Shown here: positions 24,001-34,145 of the stretch, piece after piece
How positions within the stretch are numbered: the first letter of the stretch is position 1
Layout of the letters: each line of letters begins with the position of its first letter
NCBI GenBank assembly: GCA_025558075.1
Contig: JAHLKF010000014.1
Coordinates: 1 to 64,000, forward strand
Origin: Gaertneriomyces semiglobifer
Taxonomy: Eukaryota > Chytridiomycota > Chytridiomycetes > Spizellomycetales > Spizellomycetaceae
Length of the DNA stretch: 64,000 nucleotides
Direction: 5' to 3'
Translations under genes and position numbers: made by a program
Notes under the pieces: model-generated
What the model saw: the letters and a program-made list of their open reading frames with translations, nothing else
The model's database searches: none
What the model was told of the DNA's origin: nothing

Positions 24001-24858
24001 AGCGTGCCTATGTTAGTTCTGCCGGATCGCCCCGATCCGCAGTCCCTCTGGCTCACCACACCAAAGACAGATCAGCCCGCACGTATATCGTCATCTGGAA
24101 AACCTTTAAAATCAGCTCGGAAGTCGAAAACGACACTGTCTGCGAACAGTCGAGTCTCGCAAACATCTGCCAAAACCAAACCACGGGCTGATTTCGAACT
24201 GAAATTCAAAAATGGTACACCTGGCTGGATCACGTTCATGCTCAAGCATGTTAAACTCGTTGACCTTGCTATCTTGAAGATTCAACGGAGATGGCGAGTG
24301 GCTTTTTGGCGGTCCAGGTTTGTGAAAGCAGTTCTGGCTGCCAAGGTAATTCAACGGCGATATCGGATACATCGGGTGAGGAATGCATTCAACAGTTGTA
24401 TCGATGCTCAGAAAGGGCGGCGCAATGAGATGCTTCCTCTTTTCATGCGGCAACTGAAGATTTTATCGAGTGAAGTCGCGTACACGTCAGTAGAGGTGCT
24501 CCCTGGAAAAGGCTGTTGCGCGAGATCAGATCTTGCTCCCGTACGACATGCTTGGAAAAAGGTAGTATCTGTCACCCATCGAATTTTCGACAAGGCCCTG
24601 TTTGTGTGCACGGATGAGACGGTGCGCATGTGGCTCTACTTCTCGATTATCTCGGCTAAGGTTCCGCGGAAGTATTTGGCGAAGCACCCTGCTATGATTT
24701 CCTACATTGGCGGAGCTGGTGGATTGGATGTCAAGATGAACATTTCCGCGTTTTATGGACCTGGTTTCCAGAGACTGCAGGTTGAGAATATTGTACAGCC
24801 TTTTGCGGAAAAGTTGCCGAAACTGTTCACCAATACAGGAGATGGAAGCAATATCTAG
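21037..24858 (+). CDS. Hypothetical protein with two C-terminal IQ motifs, 1273 residues
   Basis: Single exon, starting MDTPWQKWAPQYRPQ. Residues 1 to about 1040 are Ser/Pro/Asp-rich and probably disordered, with a short Arg/Ser-rich stretch near 670-690 (SGRRRRRPLSTKCP). The conserved-looking end contains two IQ calmodulin-binding motifs about 30 residues apart: IQRRWRVAFWR near residue 1083 and IQRRYRIHRVR near 1105. A compact domain follows that ends QPFAEKLPKLFTNTGD. IQ motifs bind calmodulin or EF-hand light chains; in a flagellated fungus such proteins often belong to basal-body, axonemal or myosin-like assemblies, but no motor domain is present. Calmodulin binding is inferred from the motif, not shown. 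Confidence 0.75.
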   Translation: MDTPWQKWAPQYRPQVSTGGTSLRSALSYWGGTWKTESKAPNIQYEADGTEQANTRPGSVSTIVQSNVTEETPATISHISTHVGAAFTQLEDAKLQEDRAMDFAEDDEIEDDEPVLMIKRVTGHGIGSVKRLIEVPKPHAYTVAGSVGSSNLGQGSVETSSHAEAGRVGALAPSVRSSNPDEVLVFPSLSRPRTRHSDGSQSASSLGSGALFDSFDALSRMSTREDTTSHSHEQWHATLSSMEATKAAKISRKWVPNAVSGCVDPNSEDAHLDESQHPVTSGGSGSLADDREIAGTRKPSSASRALHATRRPQSASFFSRSGHVKVSRPSFSAGPRRLTQNLPPLPSGNPRVAWGDVDDTRNMWNHSREPSINMEEVNNAEVFGSYRDSEDTGAYSATKAGFNSTSSVSGASAAVENGLSGKSRSLVSPPSSVDFRQSLPQASGVLEDQTLDSTGTIECDTKQHTFTLAEIGNFNKPLTRPTSSAFEARMPIPVGEAPISDAQCTLDFRDEGRNCINDAQGVALSVDDLESPAYNIVEISASEDRKVTARALPASVRKSSLPMSSASSPKPSSGKVSSRSSSADPMGSAAYQYYALLAEIAQRKSKQRSNVPVFDVNIADGSRNIVYPGRFLFASDELDMDESASNLMLYAPASGFSHQCGHRGCTARPKSGRRRRRPLSTKCPTRPIGVRVSSAFRKIPPSRQSSYIGQSASYQRDGQNRSPRHAFTGDGARHKDIGVVYIEPELNNLRVAYSSPTPEERPQDLDVRVPSSILRTPTCSSSSKTPQRLPMKKLRFCDPPSRETGAVLGRNEVTPNSREQRVHRLGQLDIEDEQDRISGEVDGKQNNLEREGDYRGILDELPQSQHRLRFSGSVAHRSESTVNSLSIRTMSFQSLQPPAEIQPRYIAHQSEHINAVHDFSQSVNGPRLTIVSARSTDEGDITIRPLSRHGASDDLQGHPDWPRSAVVPGDMPVRSPAMVQSTEPLADDSVPMLVLPDRPDPQSLWLTTPKTDQPARISSSGKPLKSARKSKTTLSANSRVSQTSAKTKPRADFELKFKNGTPGWITFMLKHVKLVDLAILKIQRRWRVAFWRSRFVKAVLAAKVIQRRYRIHRVRNAFNSCIDAQKGRRNEMLPLFMRQLKILSSEVAYTSVEVLPGKGCCARSDLAPVRHAWKKVVSVTHRIFDKALFVCTDETVRMWLYFSIISAKVPRKYLAKHPAMISYIGGAGGLDVKMNISAFYGPGFQRLQVENIVQPFAEKLPKLFTNTGDGSNI

Positions 24859-24942
24859 AAACTTGGTAATAGTAATAATTGTTATGATAATGGTATTTAC
24901 AAATTACTTTACAAGGTTTCAGTGCATTTCGTAAGAAACGGG

Positions 24943-27900
24943 TTAAACCGGCACGGTCTGGTTCATACTCTTTGCGACACTTGAGAAGAGACGCTCAATC
25001 TCCGGTGAGCACCGGATAAAATTGGTGTGTTCCCAGAAGTTGAACCGGGGATTACGAATCAACTCAATGAAGGTTATCAGCAGACCGTATGGGTGGGGTT
25101 TGCTGACGATCAGTCGCTCAACCAGCACTCTGAAAATGTGAACATGTAAGTTTTGAGTGCAAGCAAGACTATTCCAAATTCACCAACCTAGTGATTTGCT
25201 CTTGAATCAACTCTTGGGTGGCTTCCGCAAATAAGTATAATAGAACACAGCTGAAGTAATGGGTATGACTGTTGGGATACCGCAGTTGATTCACAATCGC
25301 ACTCAAAAACAGATAGCGCCCTGCTTCAACTATTAGTACAGTTCTAAAACCACAATTTTGGGTGGACGTACCTTCATGGTCAAGATCATTAGCGAGTTGT
25401 TGGAAAATATCGAGAGGCGCACTGTGAGTGATTGGTGCCAACGCCTGCGACGCTTTAACTTGGTTTTGAGCGATGGCTTGCACGCCAACATATAAAACGA
25501 GCGCGTTAATGGCAGGAATGTTGTAATGAACTTCACTGGCGGTTCCGGCCGGAAGCAACAATCGATTCCGCAGCTCCGTTAAGAATGACACCGGTGCACG
25601 GGTTTTCAAGTAAGCGTCGATATCGAGTTTGAAGTTGTTAGGCAAAAGATTGCTGGTGTAATCGGAGAGAATGTGCGGGGGTTGGTTGATTTCCGGGAGG
25701 AGGTCGACTTTTAGATTGGGGGTGAAAGGGTCGGGCAAACGCATATTTCTTGGGAAAGAGCTCAGAATGATGTTACGCATCTGCACGCAGTTGAGGGGAA
25801 TAACATCCACGAAGCTAAAATGATAATCACACAGAAACTCCGGAAAGTCGTGGAGGAGCACCAAAAGGATGCGTATGGTCGCCTTGTAAAGTAAACGAGT
25901 GGTATCGGCCATCTCGTTCTGCCCCAAAAATGGGGCCAAAAACTTGAACAGATCCACGAGCAGGCGCTGGAAAAAGGGCCAAAACTGGAAATAACGATAT
26001 CAGGACGACGAGTACAAATGTAAAATGAAGGAGAGAAATCTCACCTTTTGGTTTTCCGCCAAGAGGAGCTTTGGCATGAAGTAGCGATGCGAGATCAGTT
26101 GAAGCCAAGAGAATGTGAAGCCCGGAAGGAAGGACGGTTGAAGGGTGTGAAAAGTGTTACTAACAGCCGAGAGGATACCCATATGGATGGGTTGTAAATC
26201 TCTCTGGAACGTGTTCAGGTCATTGAGGAGCGTCGAGAACAGGCGAAAGAATGGCCTCTGATTGAACTGAGCTCCTTTCGCCTCATGTGCATGAACCAAA
26301 ACGAGAACGACAATGGAAAGTATCTTAGCAGTCAAGTTGAGACGAGCATGATTGTTGTCCGCTCCGGTAGGATCCACGTGGTATCGGACAAGCATGATAA
26401 TCAAGCGCGCCCAGGCGTCAACGGCGCGGAACGGTTGTGCTCCAGGTGTGGCACCCGCCTTTTCGTACGCCTCCACTGAAAGTTCTGTGCAAACACGGTA
26501 AAACAATGGTGCCACACTTTCAGTCTTCGGTGTGACTTGCTGCTGCAGTTGCTGGATGAAACGGAGGTGGGACTTCTCGCTGGATGCGGGGTGAAAGAAA
26601 ATCTTTACCCAATCGCTAAAAACTGCAGCCAACGTTTCTTTCAACTTATCCGTCTCCCCTTCCCGGCTGCTAATTTCACGAATGTTGTAAATAGGCAGTT
26701 GACTTCGGACAGAGTCCAACCTGTGGACGATACTGGGGTTAAGGCCTCCAAGAAGGGCCAGATTGCTCATCATTTCAACAGTGTCCATGAACTCAATGGG
26801 GCCTGCCAACGGAGGTTCGGCCGATAAGCATTGCTCCATTAATCTTATCGCAAACTCGGCTACCGAGCTCTGACCACCGTCCAACAGTCGGGCGAGTTGC
26901 ATGTCCAACTCAGGCAATGACAATAAATTCGCTTGAAGCAGGAGGATGGTAACATTCACATTATACTTCCGTTCATCGTCATGGTAAAGCAACCACTCTT
27001 CAATGTCTTTTGTCAGGCGTTTTGAAGTTTGGCACAATTGGGTCAGAAGAAATACGCAAATCTCGCGAGCGAAAGAATTGTCGTTGGTGTACATCGAAAG
27101 CATAAGTTTTTGTCCATAGAGCAATAGTACGTCTTCACGGTTGGCAGAGTGCGAGAAAAGCATGCTGAACTCGGTCATCAGAGTCCGCAATTCATGTTGA
27201 GGTGGCAAACTTTTCAATGTCATAGTAGGTTCCTGACTTGTAATCTTATCTAATGAAGAGATCAGTTGCCCGAACTTGTCCAATGGGTTCTTCGCGGCTT
27301 GCAAACCAGGGTCGTCGAATGTTCCTGAGGTAGCTGATCCCGGTCGGGCAGCCAACTGACTTCGTTGCGCTTTCTCAGCATCAACTATTGGAGCTCCAGA
27401 AGCGGGTCGGGGTAGTCGAAGGAAATCATCATAAACCCGCAACTGTTGTGCATTCAAACCACCGATTTTCAAACGCAAAGGGTCAGGCAACGTGGAAGGG
27501 TAACGGGAAGCGGTGTAAACTGCCATGTCGTAAAATGCCTGATTCGTCCTAGCGCGATGTTTCCTGCGATTTTCGTACGCAGGTTGTAGTTGGTTATCAA
27601 TATCTGGCACCGACCGCTGCGCCGCAGCCCTTTCCAACACATTACATGCAAGATCCAGATTGTCAGCGACGACGATGTACACGGCCTGCTCAGGAACTGT
27701 CTGCTCGGTGAAGCCGTTCTGAATCAGCAAATTTCGTAAATGAGCACCCATTGCACTGCGAAGAGGTTCACGGGAAGATACAGCAGCCAGGCTTCCAGCG
27801 AGACTTGATACCATGAGATGTGCTGCTTTACGCATGCGGTTCTCATCAGGTTCCAACGCAAAATCCTTGATAACCAGCTCCTTGGTGGCAATGCCAGCGA

Positions 27901-30900
27901 TTGTAACAGCCCGTTCCACAACAGGGGCTAAAATTTCACGGATTGCACGGTCGATGGCAATATGCACGATCCTTTTAAGGGCTGGGTGAGAAGCGAACAT
28001 CGGAAGGTTCGGATTATATGTAACTGATCCCGTAATATCCAGAAGTCCGGCAGATGCTTCATCAACTACAATGCCTTGAATGGAAGCTGGCGCCAAAGCG
28101 CCGGCATCAGGTGTGTCATAACCACTGGCTGGTTCCAACTTGCTTAAAGGCAACGCTTGTGCTACCCCTTTGGGTACCATCTCCGGGCCGGCGCTTGGGG
28201 CACGTTTGGTGCCCTCTCCGCTACTGGGAGACCGTGCTCTCAGTAAACTCGAAGGTTCAACCTCCTTGAGGTCCAGATCAATGGCCTTGCACAATACTTC
28301 GATCTCAAACTTTAAGTTCAGCTTCAAATCAGCAAACTCATACAATTCAGCAAGAACTTTCATAATTGCCATGAGCCAAGGGTTGGGCGGCTTGAACACT
28401 TTGCTTCGGCTACATTCCGAGAGCATCTTGCAAACAAACGGAATGACGACAATCAAGCGTCCACTGTCGTATCCTTGAACCAAAAGCTCTTTCACCGCGA
28501 GGCTCTTGTGCTTTATAGGCTTATCTTTCGCTAGAGTAAGTCCCCCAAGCCAGATTCCCAAATTCTTGAGCAAAGTTCTTTCCTGAGAAGACGTTACAGT
28601 TTTCTCACTGGCCAATAGCACTCTTATGTTCGCATAAGTCTCGTTCAAAATATGCTTATTCAAGCTCTTGCTCTCCAGCGCATCCAAGAACGAGATGTAC
28701 AGCGAATGGAAATTTTGTTCAATGCTCGCTCTCTTAACCACGATGTACTGACTGAACCATCGAAAGTATTGATCTTGCAAAATATCTCTCATCTCCGCAA
28801 CTTTCACCTCCAGATTCGCGACCGAAACATTGTTGATAATAAATAAAATCTTATCCTTGGTAACTTCACCTGGCACTTCCACCATATCGCCAGTCGCCTC
28901 TAGAAGTGTATCCGGTCGAATGCTAGTAACTGACCCTTCAGAACCCCTAGTCGCCTCACGGAAGGCAGCCGGATCGGTGGATGACAGCGATAGATTGGCA
29001 TCAACATTGGAGAGCTCGCCAGCATCCATACCAGGATTTGCGCTTTGAATGGATTTGATGTACTCGATAATATCGGGATGTGCATCTGCGAGATGAGAAA
29101 TCTGCAAAACTAATCCGGACAGATTGGGCCATTCTGCCAGCCGCTGCTGGAATTGATTCAAAGCCTGAATGCCAAATTTGAACAGAGCGGATCCAACGGG
29201 CTGTCGCAGGGCATCCAACACATATCGCAGCGCTACTCCAAGAGCGTTCCCGGTGACCACTTGGTTTTGAATCAAAGATCCGAAAAGGACACCAGTCAAC
29301 ATCAATTCCTTCTCGGGATATCGTTCAAAGAACTTGTATTCTTCGAAGAGGTTGTGTACCATGCACTTATAGAGAACTTGCTCCCTTTGAATGGAGGAAG
29401 ACTTGAAGCGCTGTAGTAACTCGACAATTTGAGCTACAGTATGCTCTCCCTTGAACATTTTCCCAATGTAAGAAGTCGCCTCTTCCTCTACGTCCTCTGG
29501 AATGGTTGTTGTACCCTCAGGCGGCGTTGTATCACCAGAAGCTGGAGATGCGCCAGCCGACGGATACGCTTGGACAGCGTGCTTCGATATGGCATTCAAA
29601 TATTCCTGATTGGCCGCATTGAGAGAACTCATGTGGCTATGCAAAACTCTGAGGAAAATGCCCACGGCATCTGGGGAAAGCGGTACCGATCGCTTAGCAA
29701 CCTCATGTCGAACCCCCCGAGAAGATATTTTTTCTTCTAGAAATTCTAAGCAAGCAGTTATGAACGGCATGCCTTCATCCCTAATATGGTCTTGCAGCCA
29801 CTTCTCGAGATTTAGGTAATCCCTTCTAGAAGCAAGAGCGGCAAGGTCGATGGCGAAGGGAAACGGTTTTGTTTCCAAAATTTGCGGAAGAGCCTTCATT
29901 TCTTGGGCGACATCCAATATGCGGGAAAGGGATGATGGGTCCTTGGCGTACAGGTGTAGCAATCCCGTAACACAAAGTCCACTATTCGCCTGCCACAAGC
30001 GAGGTAAAATAAACCCTGCGTTTGGGTGGCCGGTCAAAAACGATACCACAAGACTTGGTACCAACTCCGTCATCAGTTTGTTCCACGGGATCTGGGGTGT
30101 AGGATCAGTCGCCGCGCTAAGTAATGATTTTGAAGCATGACATACCGCCACTTGCGCAAAAGCTAGCACCAGGAGCTCTGGCGATTGTTGAATAGCATAT
30201 TCAAAGAGGGATTTGACATCCTCGTACAAGGGTCCATCTGAAACTGCCATCAACGTTTCAATTAAGTCCAAGCTGTTAAAAGCGGAGCTGGAGCTTCCAA
30301 CAAACAAAACCCGGTTCACAGGAATTGCATCGGCAACTGGTCGTCTGCGGATGGTTAAATTGGCACCAATCAGATCAGGGACCGAATAGATAACCTGGCG
30401 CAAGAATGAGAATTGACCCCTCTCATTGTTCCACCGCCCGAAAAAGACCCCAATCGGAAAGTGGTACAGATCCTTGAGTGCTACTTTGGCGGCAGTCAAG
30501 AACACAGTCAAGCCTCGTTCGTCAAAAATGACAAAATCCTTCGTGTCACAATTTCGAAGGACAGTTGTCCAATCAAGCTTATTGTTCTGTGAATAAATGT
30601 TAATTACTGATCTAACTCTTTCAGCAGCCATAGCCTACCTACCATTTCCAAGATGGTTGAAATAACCAGCTCAACATCCCACGACGCCATTTGCCGTACG
30701 ACACTAGAGTCCAGCCCTCGGAAAATGGCGGCGGCTGCCGAGTGTGTGGGAACATTCTGTTCCAGACAAGAATGTGTTTTAACCATCATCACTAAAATTC
30801 TGGCCACATCCTCCTCCCTCAACGTAGATGACGCATTGTCACTCGTTATACCCGCATGGTCCAAAACTCGTTTCAGCGCCGCCTGGGAGCTGGAAGCCGC

Positions 30901-31708
30901 ATATCCTAGTTCTTGTAAAAGCGATGCGGCGGTAACGCCGGGAGTTACATCGGAAGGGGTCAACGGTGTCGGGTTAGTCGGCATGGTATCCGTTGGGGCC
31001 GACAATGCGCCGGCAAATATGGTCGGCGAAAACTCCTCAAGAATTGCAAGCGGCAGGTACCCGCGTTGTGAAAGAGATCCCAGAGACGCTAACGTCAAGG
31101 CTCGATCGGACGGCGAGATGTGATGACCAGGAGTGTTTAAGAATTCTTTGACTTGATACGCTAGAGCTACTGCTACGTCACCTAGCAAATGTGAGCAACT
31201 GTGTTAGCGCGCAGCCTATAATCCACAAGAACCACAAGCGTCCGAACACCTTTGATGAGCTCTCCTGCGAGGGTAGCTTCGGACCAGGCCAGAAACGCGC
31301 CGGCCAATATAATTTTACTAACGGGATCGAGGGCCGATTCAACAGCTAAGGCTTCTAAGGCGGAGGTGACTTGCTGCGAATTACCAATTGGAGGCGGAGT
31401 ATTCAAAAGCGTTTGAAAGTTCCAGTTTAGAGTGAAAGTCGGCAGCAGGTGTCCGCTCTTCTCAAAAGTCCTTCTGAGAAACTGCATACAAGTTGATTAA
31501 AGTTATCAGGTACTCATAACAGCCGAAAAAAACCCACCTGGTAGACTTCCAGGAAGCTTTTCTCGTTAGGTGCCGATAGTGCTTCGGAAATAAGATAGGA
31601 AAGATGGCGGTGGAGGGGGTTATTGTAACCGCAAGCCGTGGGGATGTGCAACGCCAACAAGAACGGGGAAGATTCCAGCTGAAGATCTACGTAGTCCTTC
31701 CACTGCAT
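24943..31708 (-). CDS. NOT1: CCR4-NOT complex scaffold subunit 1
   Basis: Scaffold of the CCR4-NOT deadenylase, organising mRNA poly(A) shortening and translational repression. Exons 31708-31538, 31481-31250, 31181-30643, 30586-26045, 25984-25372, 25320-25188 and 25129-24943 join in phase to 2138 residues. N-terminal HEAT region; [15 protein letters not shown] region (here [20 protein letters not shown]); an RNA-binding-protein docking domain near 690-880; a MIF4G domain near 890-1110 ([17 protein letters not shown]), the usual CAF1 platform; a CNOT9-binding domain near 1175-1320; and the C-terminal NOT module with [18 protein letters not shown] and [18 protein letters not shown]. The short intron 25321-25371 is in frame without stops. 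Start: ATG CAG TGG at 31708. An upstream 5' UTR intron (donor GTGAGT near 31939) is possible, so the N terminus is the least certain part. NOT2, its partner, is encoded about 23 kb away. Confidence 0.92.
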
Positions 31709-32336
31709 AATTGGGGCAGACGCCCTACTGATTTCGTACAAAAATAATGACGTGCTACTCTGGTGTCGCACTCCTTTAAGAGAGAAGATGCCGAACGGAC
31801 ACTACTACGTGTCCGTAGCTCAAACTGGGCACGACGCAAAAGAGCAGTCACTATCCTTTGATAAAAACGAACCGAAAGCATGCATCAGAAACAAGGCACA
31901 CATGAATGATCTCGAGAATGTGACGATCCACTCACCGACTAATACCAAGATTAAAAAATTACACCAACACCAAGGGAATACGGATCATGCTATGTACAAA
32001 GCCGCTCGCAAACGTCTACCTCATCTTCCACATTGTCGTCTGTATGCTACTGCTGTGGTATAGGCGGCCGTCCTGCTGCTGCTGCTTCTGCTGCTGCTAG
32101 TCGTCGTCGTCGTAGCCGTCCTCTGCTGCCTGTCGTTTGGGCGTTGCGATGGGACCGGGGGTTGTAAATGCGTTCCTCGCCTCCTTCCGTTTGCCTCCCG
32201 CCTTCCAATCAAGGCCACAAGGCAAGGGGTTAGGGTTCTGTGGCACAGCCATGGGGTGGTGTGAGGGTTCGGACAGGCGCGCTAACAAGTGTTCCTTTTC
32301 TAAAAGGGCCTTGCGCATAGTAATGGGAGATATTAT
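31709..32336. promoter_or_regulatory. Divergent region between NOT1 and the ZNF511-like gene
   Basis: Should contain both promoters and part of the NOT1 5' UTR. No coding exon is supported beyond a possible NOT1 leader exon. It includes trinucleotide repeats at 32072-32114. Confidence 0.45.
32072..32114 (+). repeat. CTG and CGT trinucleotide repeats
   Basis: A (CTG)n run with one TTC interruption is followed directly by four TCG/CGT units. It lies in a divergent promoter region, not in a supported coding exon. Confidence 0.75.
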
Positions 32337-33280
32337 ATGCAAATGAACAGCGGACGCAATAGTAATATGAATGAACCTTTGGGAGATGATGCTGGTTGCT
32401 CGCGGGTTTCCCACGGCGCTCATGATGCCAAGCGGCGGAGGGACGATGTGGATGGGGACTCGGAAGACGAGGCCCTGGAAGCGACCCGGTTTGTCAAGTA
32501 CTATAAATTGTCGCCCGATGAGTTGCAGGCGATTGAACGACAGGCTTTGCTCAAGGGTACAAGCCCAACCATCAGATGCCAATTGAGCAGAGACTGTGTA
32601 AAACTACCGCCTTTTCAATCTGCTGCTGCATATGAGGCGCATTATGCCCAGGCTCATGTTAATGTCTGTTCTGATTGCGGACGGGTCCTTCCTTCTTACC
32701 GCCTGCTCGACCTGCATCTGATGGAAGTCCACGATTCGTTTTTCAAGGTTCTTGCAGAAAAGCAAAAGGCGGTATATGTTATTCTACTTTGATTCATCGC
32801 CAAAATGCTTTCTCTGACCACGTTGTTCCTGATCAGTTCGAGTGCTTTGTTGACGGGTAAGTTCTGCGCAAAACAGTAATATCGGCTGCGCAGGCCGTCG
32901 TGTGGGTTCTGATCTATTGTCTGGCGCAGGTGTAAGAAGAAGTGTCGGTAATGAGCAACCCTGCAGGTTCGGCGTTTACTCGTTACACACTCATTGGGAC
33001 TTATTCCGTGCTGAGTAGGACTCCACACACACGCAAGCTCCATCTGATAGATCGGCATGGATATCCGAAGGATATTGATTTCGATGAACTGATAGGTTAC
33101 AATAAAAGATCAGCTTCCACAAGATCGAAGCACGTCACTCGCAGGGACATGAAATTCCATGATGCCTCATTGAACCCGGAATCTACACGCATGGCAAAGC
33201 TCAAAAACAAAGTAACGGACCCCGCGCTGGATGATCTCACCAAAGCGATGAAGCGGATTCAATTTGGACGCTCACGATAG
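32337..33280 (+). CDS. C2H2 zinc-finger protein, ZNF511-like, with two micro-exons
   Basis: Exons 32337-32771, 32837-32856 (20 nt), 32930-32947 (18 nt) and 33019-33280 give 244 residues. After a charged N terminus (KRRRDD, nuclear-localisation-like) come three C2H2-type fingers: one near residues 83-110 with ligands CQLSRDC and HYAQAH, VCSDCGRVLPSYRLLDLHLM near 113-135, and a third reading FECFVDGCKKKCRTPHTRKL then HLIDRH that is assembled from the two micro-exons plus exon 4. The GC..K..RTPHTRKLHLIDRHGYP pattern is typical of the conserved ZNF511 family, whose molecular role is poorly known. The C terminus is basic. The micro-exons are supported because only this splicing restores the finger. 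A second ATG two codons downstream could be the start. Confidence 0.8.
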
Positions 33281-34145
33281 GATTGGCTAGGTTGGATTTG
33301 GACAGTGCATCGCGACGGTTTCTTACAACCGTGTCGTCTTATCCAGCCTCCAGGTTGATAATGAAGTTGGTATGATAAGCTCTGCAACGCGGACTATTTT
33401 CATCGGCAAGGGCTTGGTACCGGGCGCCTATTCTATGCAACCCGATTTCATCAGACGATGAGTCTCACCAACATTTTACACCCGTTACTAACAAGCCATT
33501 TTCCTGCCTGAGTCCGGAGTACTTCGTTTGGACGGTTTCGTATGCAACATTGCTGCTCTATCGTTCGGTCTATTGCATTCGGCCGGTTGCCAAGGCGTCA
33601 TGACGGCTCACCAGGACTGCCATTTCCTCCTCAACTTCGACATCGCTTGTGCACGATACCTTGTATCGCATGCCGGTCATCGTGGAAATGATAGACAACA
33701 GATGGTATCATTGTAGAGGCAGGCATATCATGCTCATGGCTGAAATAGAATGAAAGGAGATAGCGCATACCAGCATTTCAACGTGCTTTTATGTTCGCTG
33801 TGTAGAATGTGACTTTTGAGTTCGCGTTCCTTTTGTGGCGCTGAGTGGCGCGCGCTGACATAATCTTTCATTTAAATTTTGTGCTGACATAATCGCCGTT
33901 TGGCTTCTTTTTGGCTGCCTCGTTTCTCGTTGACATTTTTCCACTATATCTGCGACCGACAACGACTGTGTACCTACTTTACGAGCAGCATTAGTGCGGG
34001 CTATCTACAGTGCGGAAACGGCGTTGACTGCTGCCCAGTGCACGCAAGGCTGCAGAGCGTCACAGCTGCCTGTTAGCCGCTCATAGATTTGAAGGGTCCC
34101 CATCCCCGCCCGACCCACAACTGTCCTTCGTTTGACGCCGCAAAT
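33281..34145. other. Intergenic region upstream of UTP20
   Basis: No exon is supported. It should hold the zinc-finger gene's 3' UTR and the UTP20 promoter, including a 12-bp direct repeat at 33854-33894. Confidence 0.55.
33854..33894 (+). repeat. Direct repeat GCTGACATAATC flanking ATTTAAAT
   Basis: GCTGACATAATC occurs at 33854-33865 and 33883-33894, 29 bp apart start to start, on either side of an AT palindrome, about 250 bp before the UTP20 start. Possible paired factor-binding site. Confidence 0.6.

Noticed and set aside
32097..32582. Minus-strand 161-residue open frame opposite the zinc-finger gene
   Set aside because: It is antisense to the supported ZNF511-like first exon and repeat tract, and has low complexity.
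33528..33716. Short plus-strand frame upstream of UTP20
   Set aside because: No ATG-led conserved content and no splice partners.
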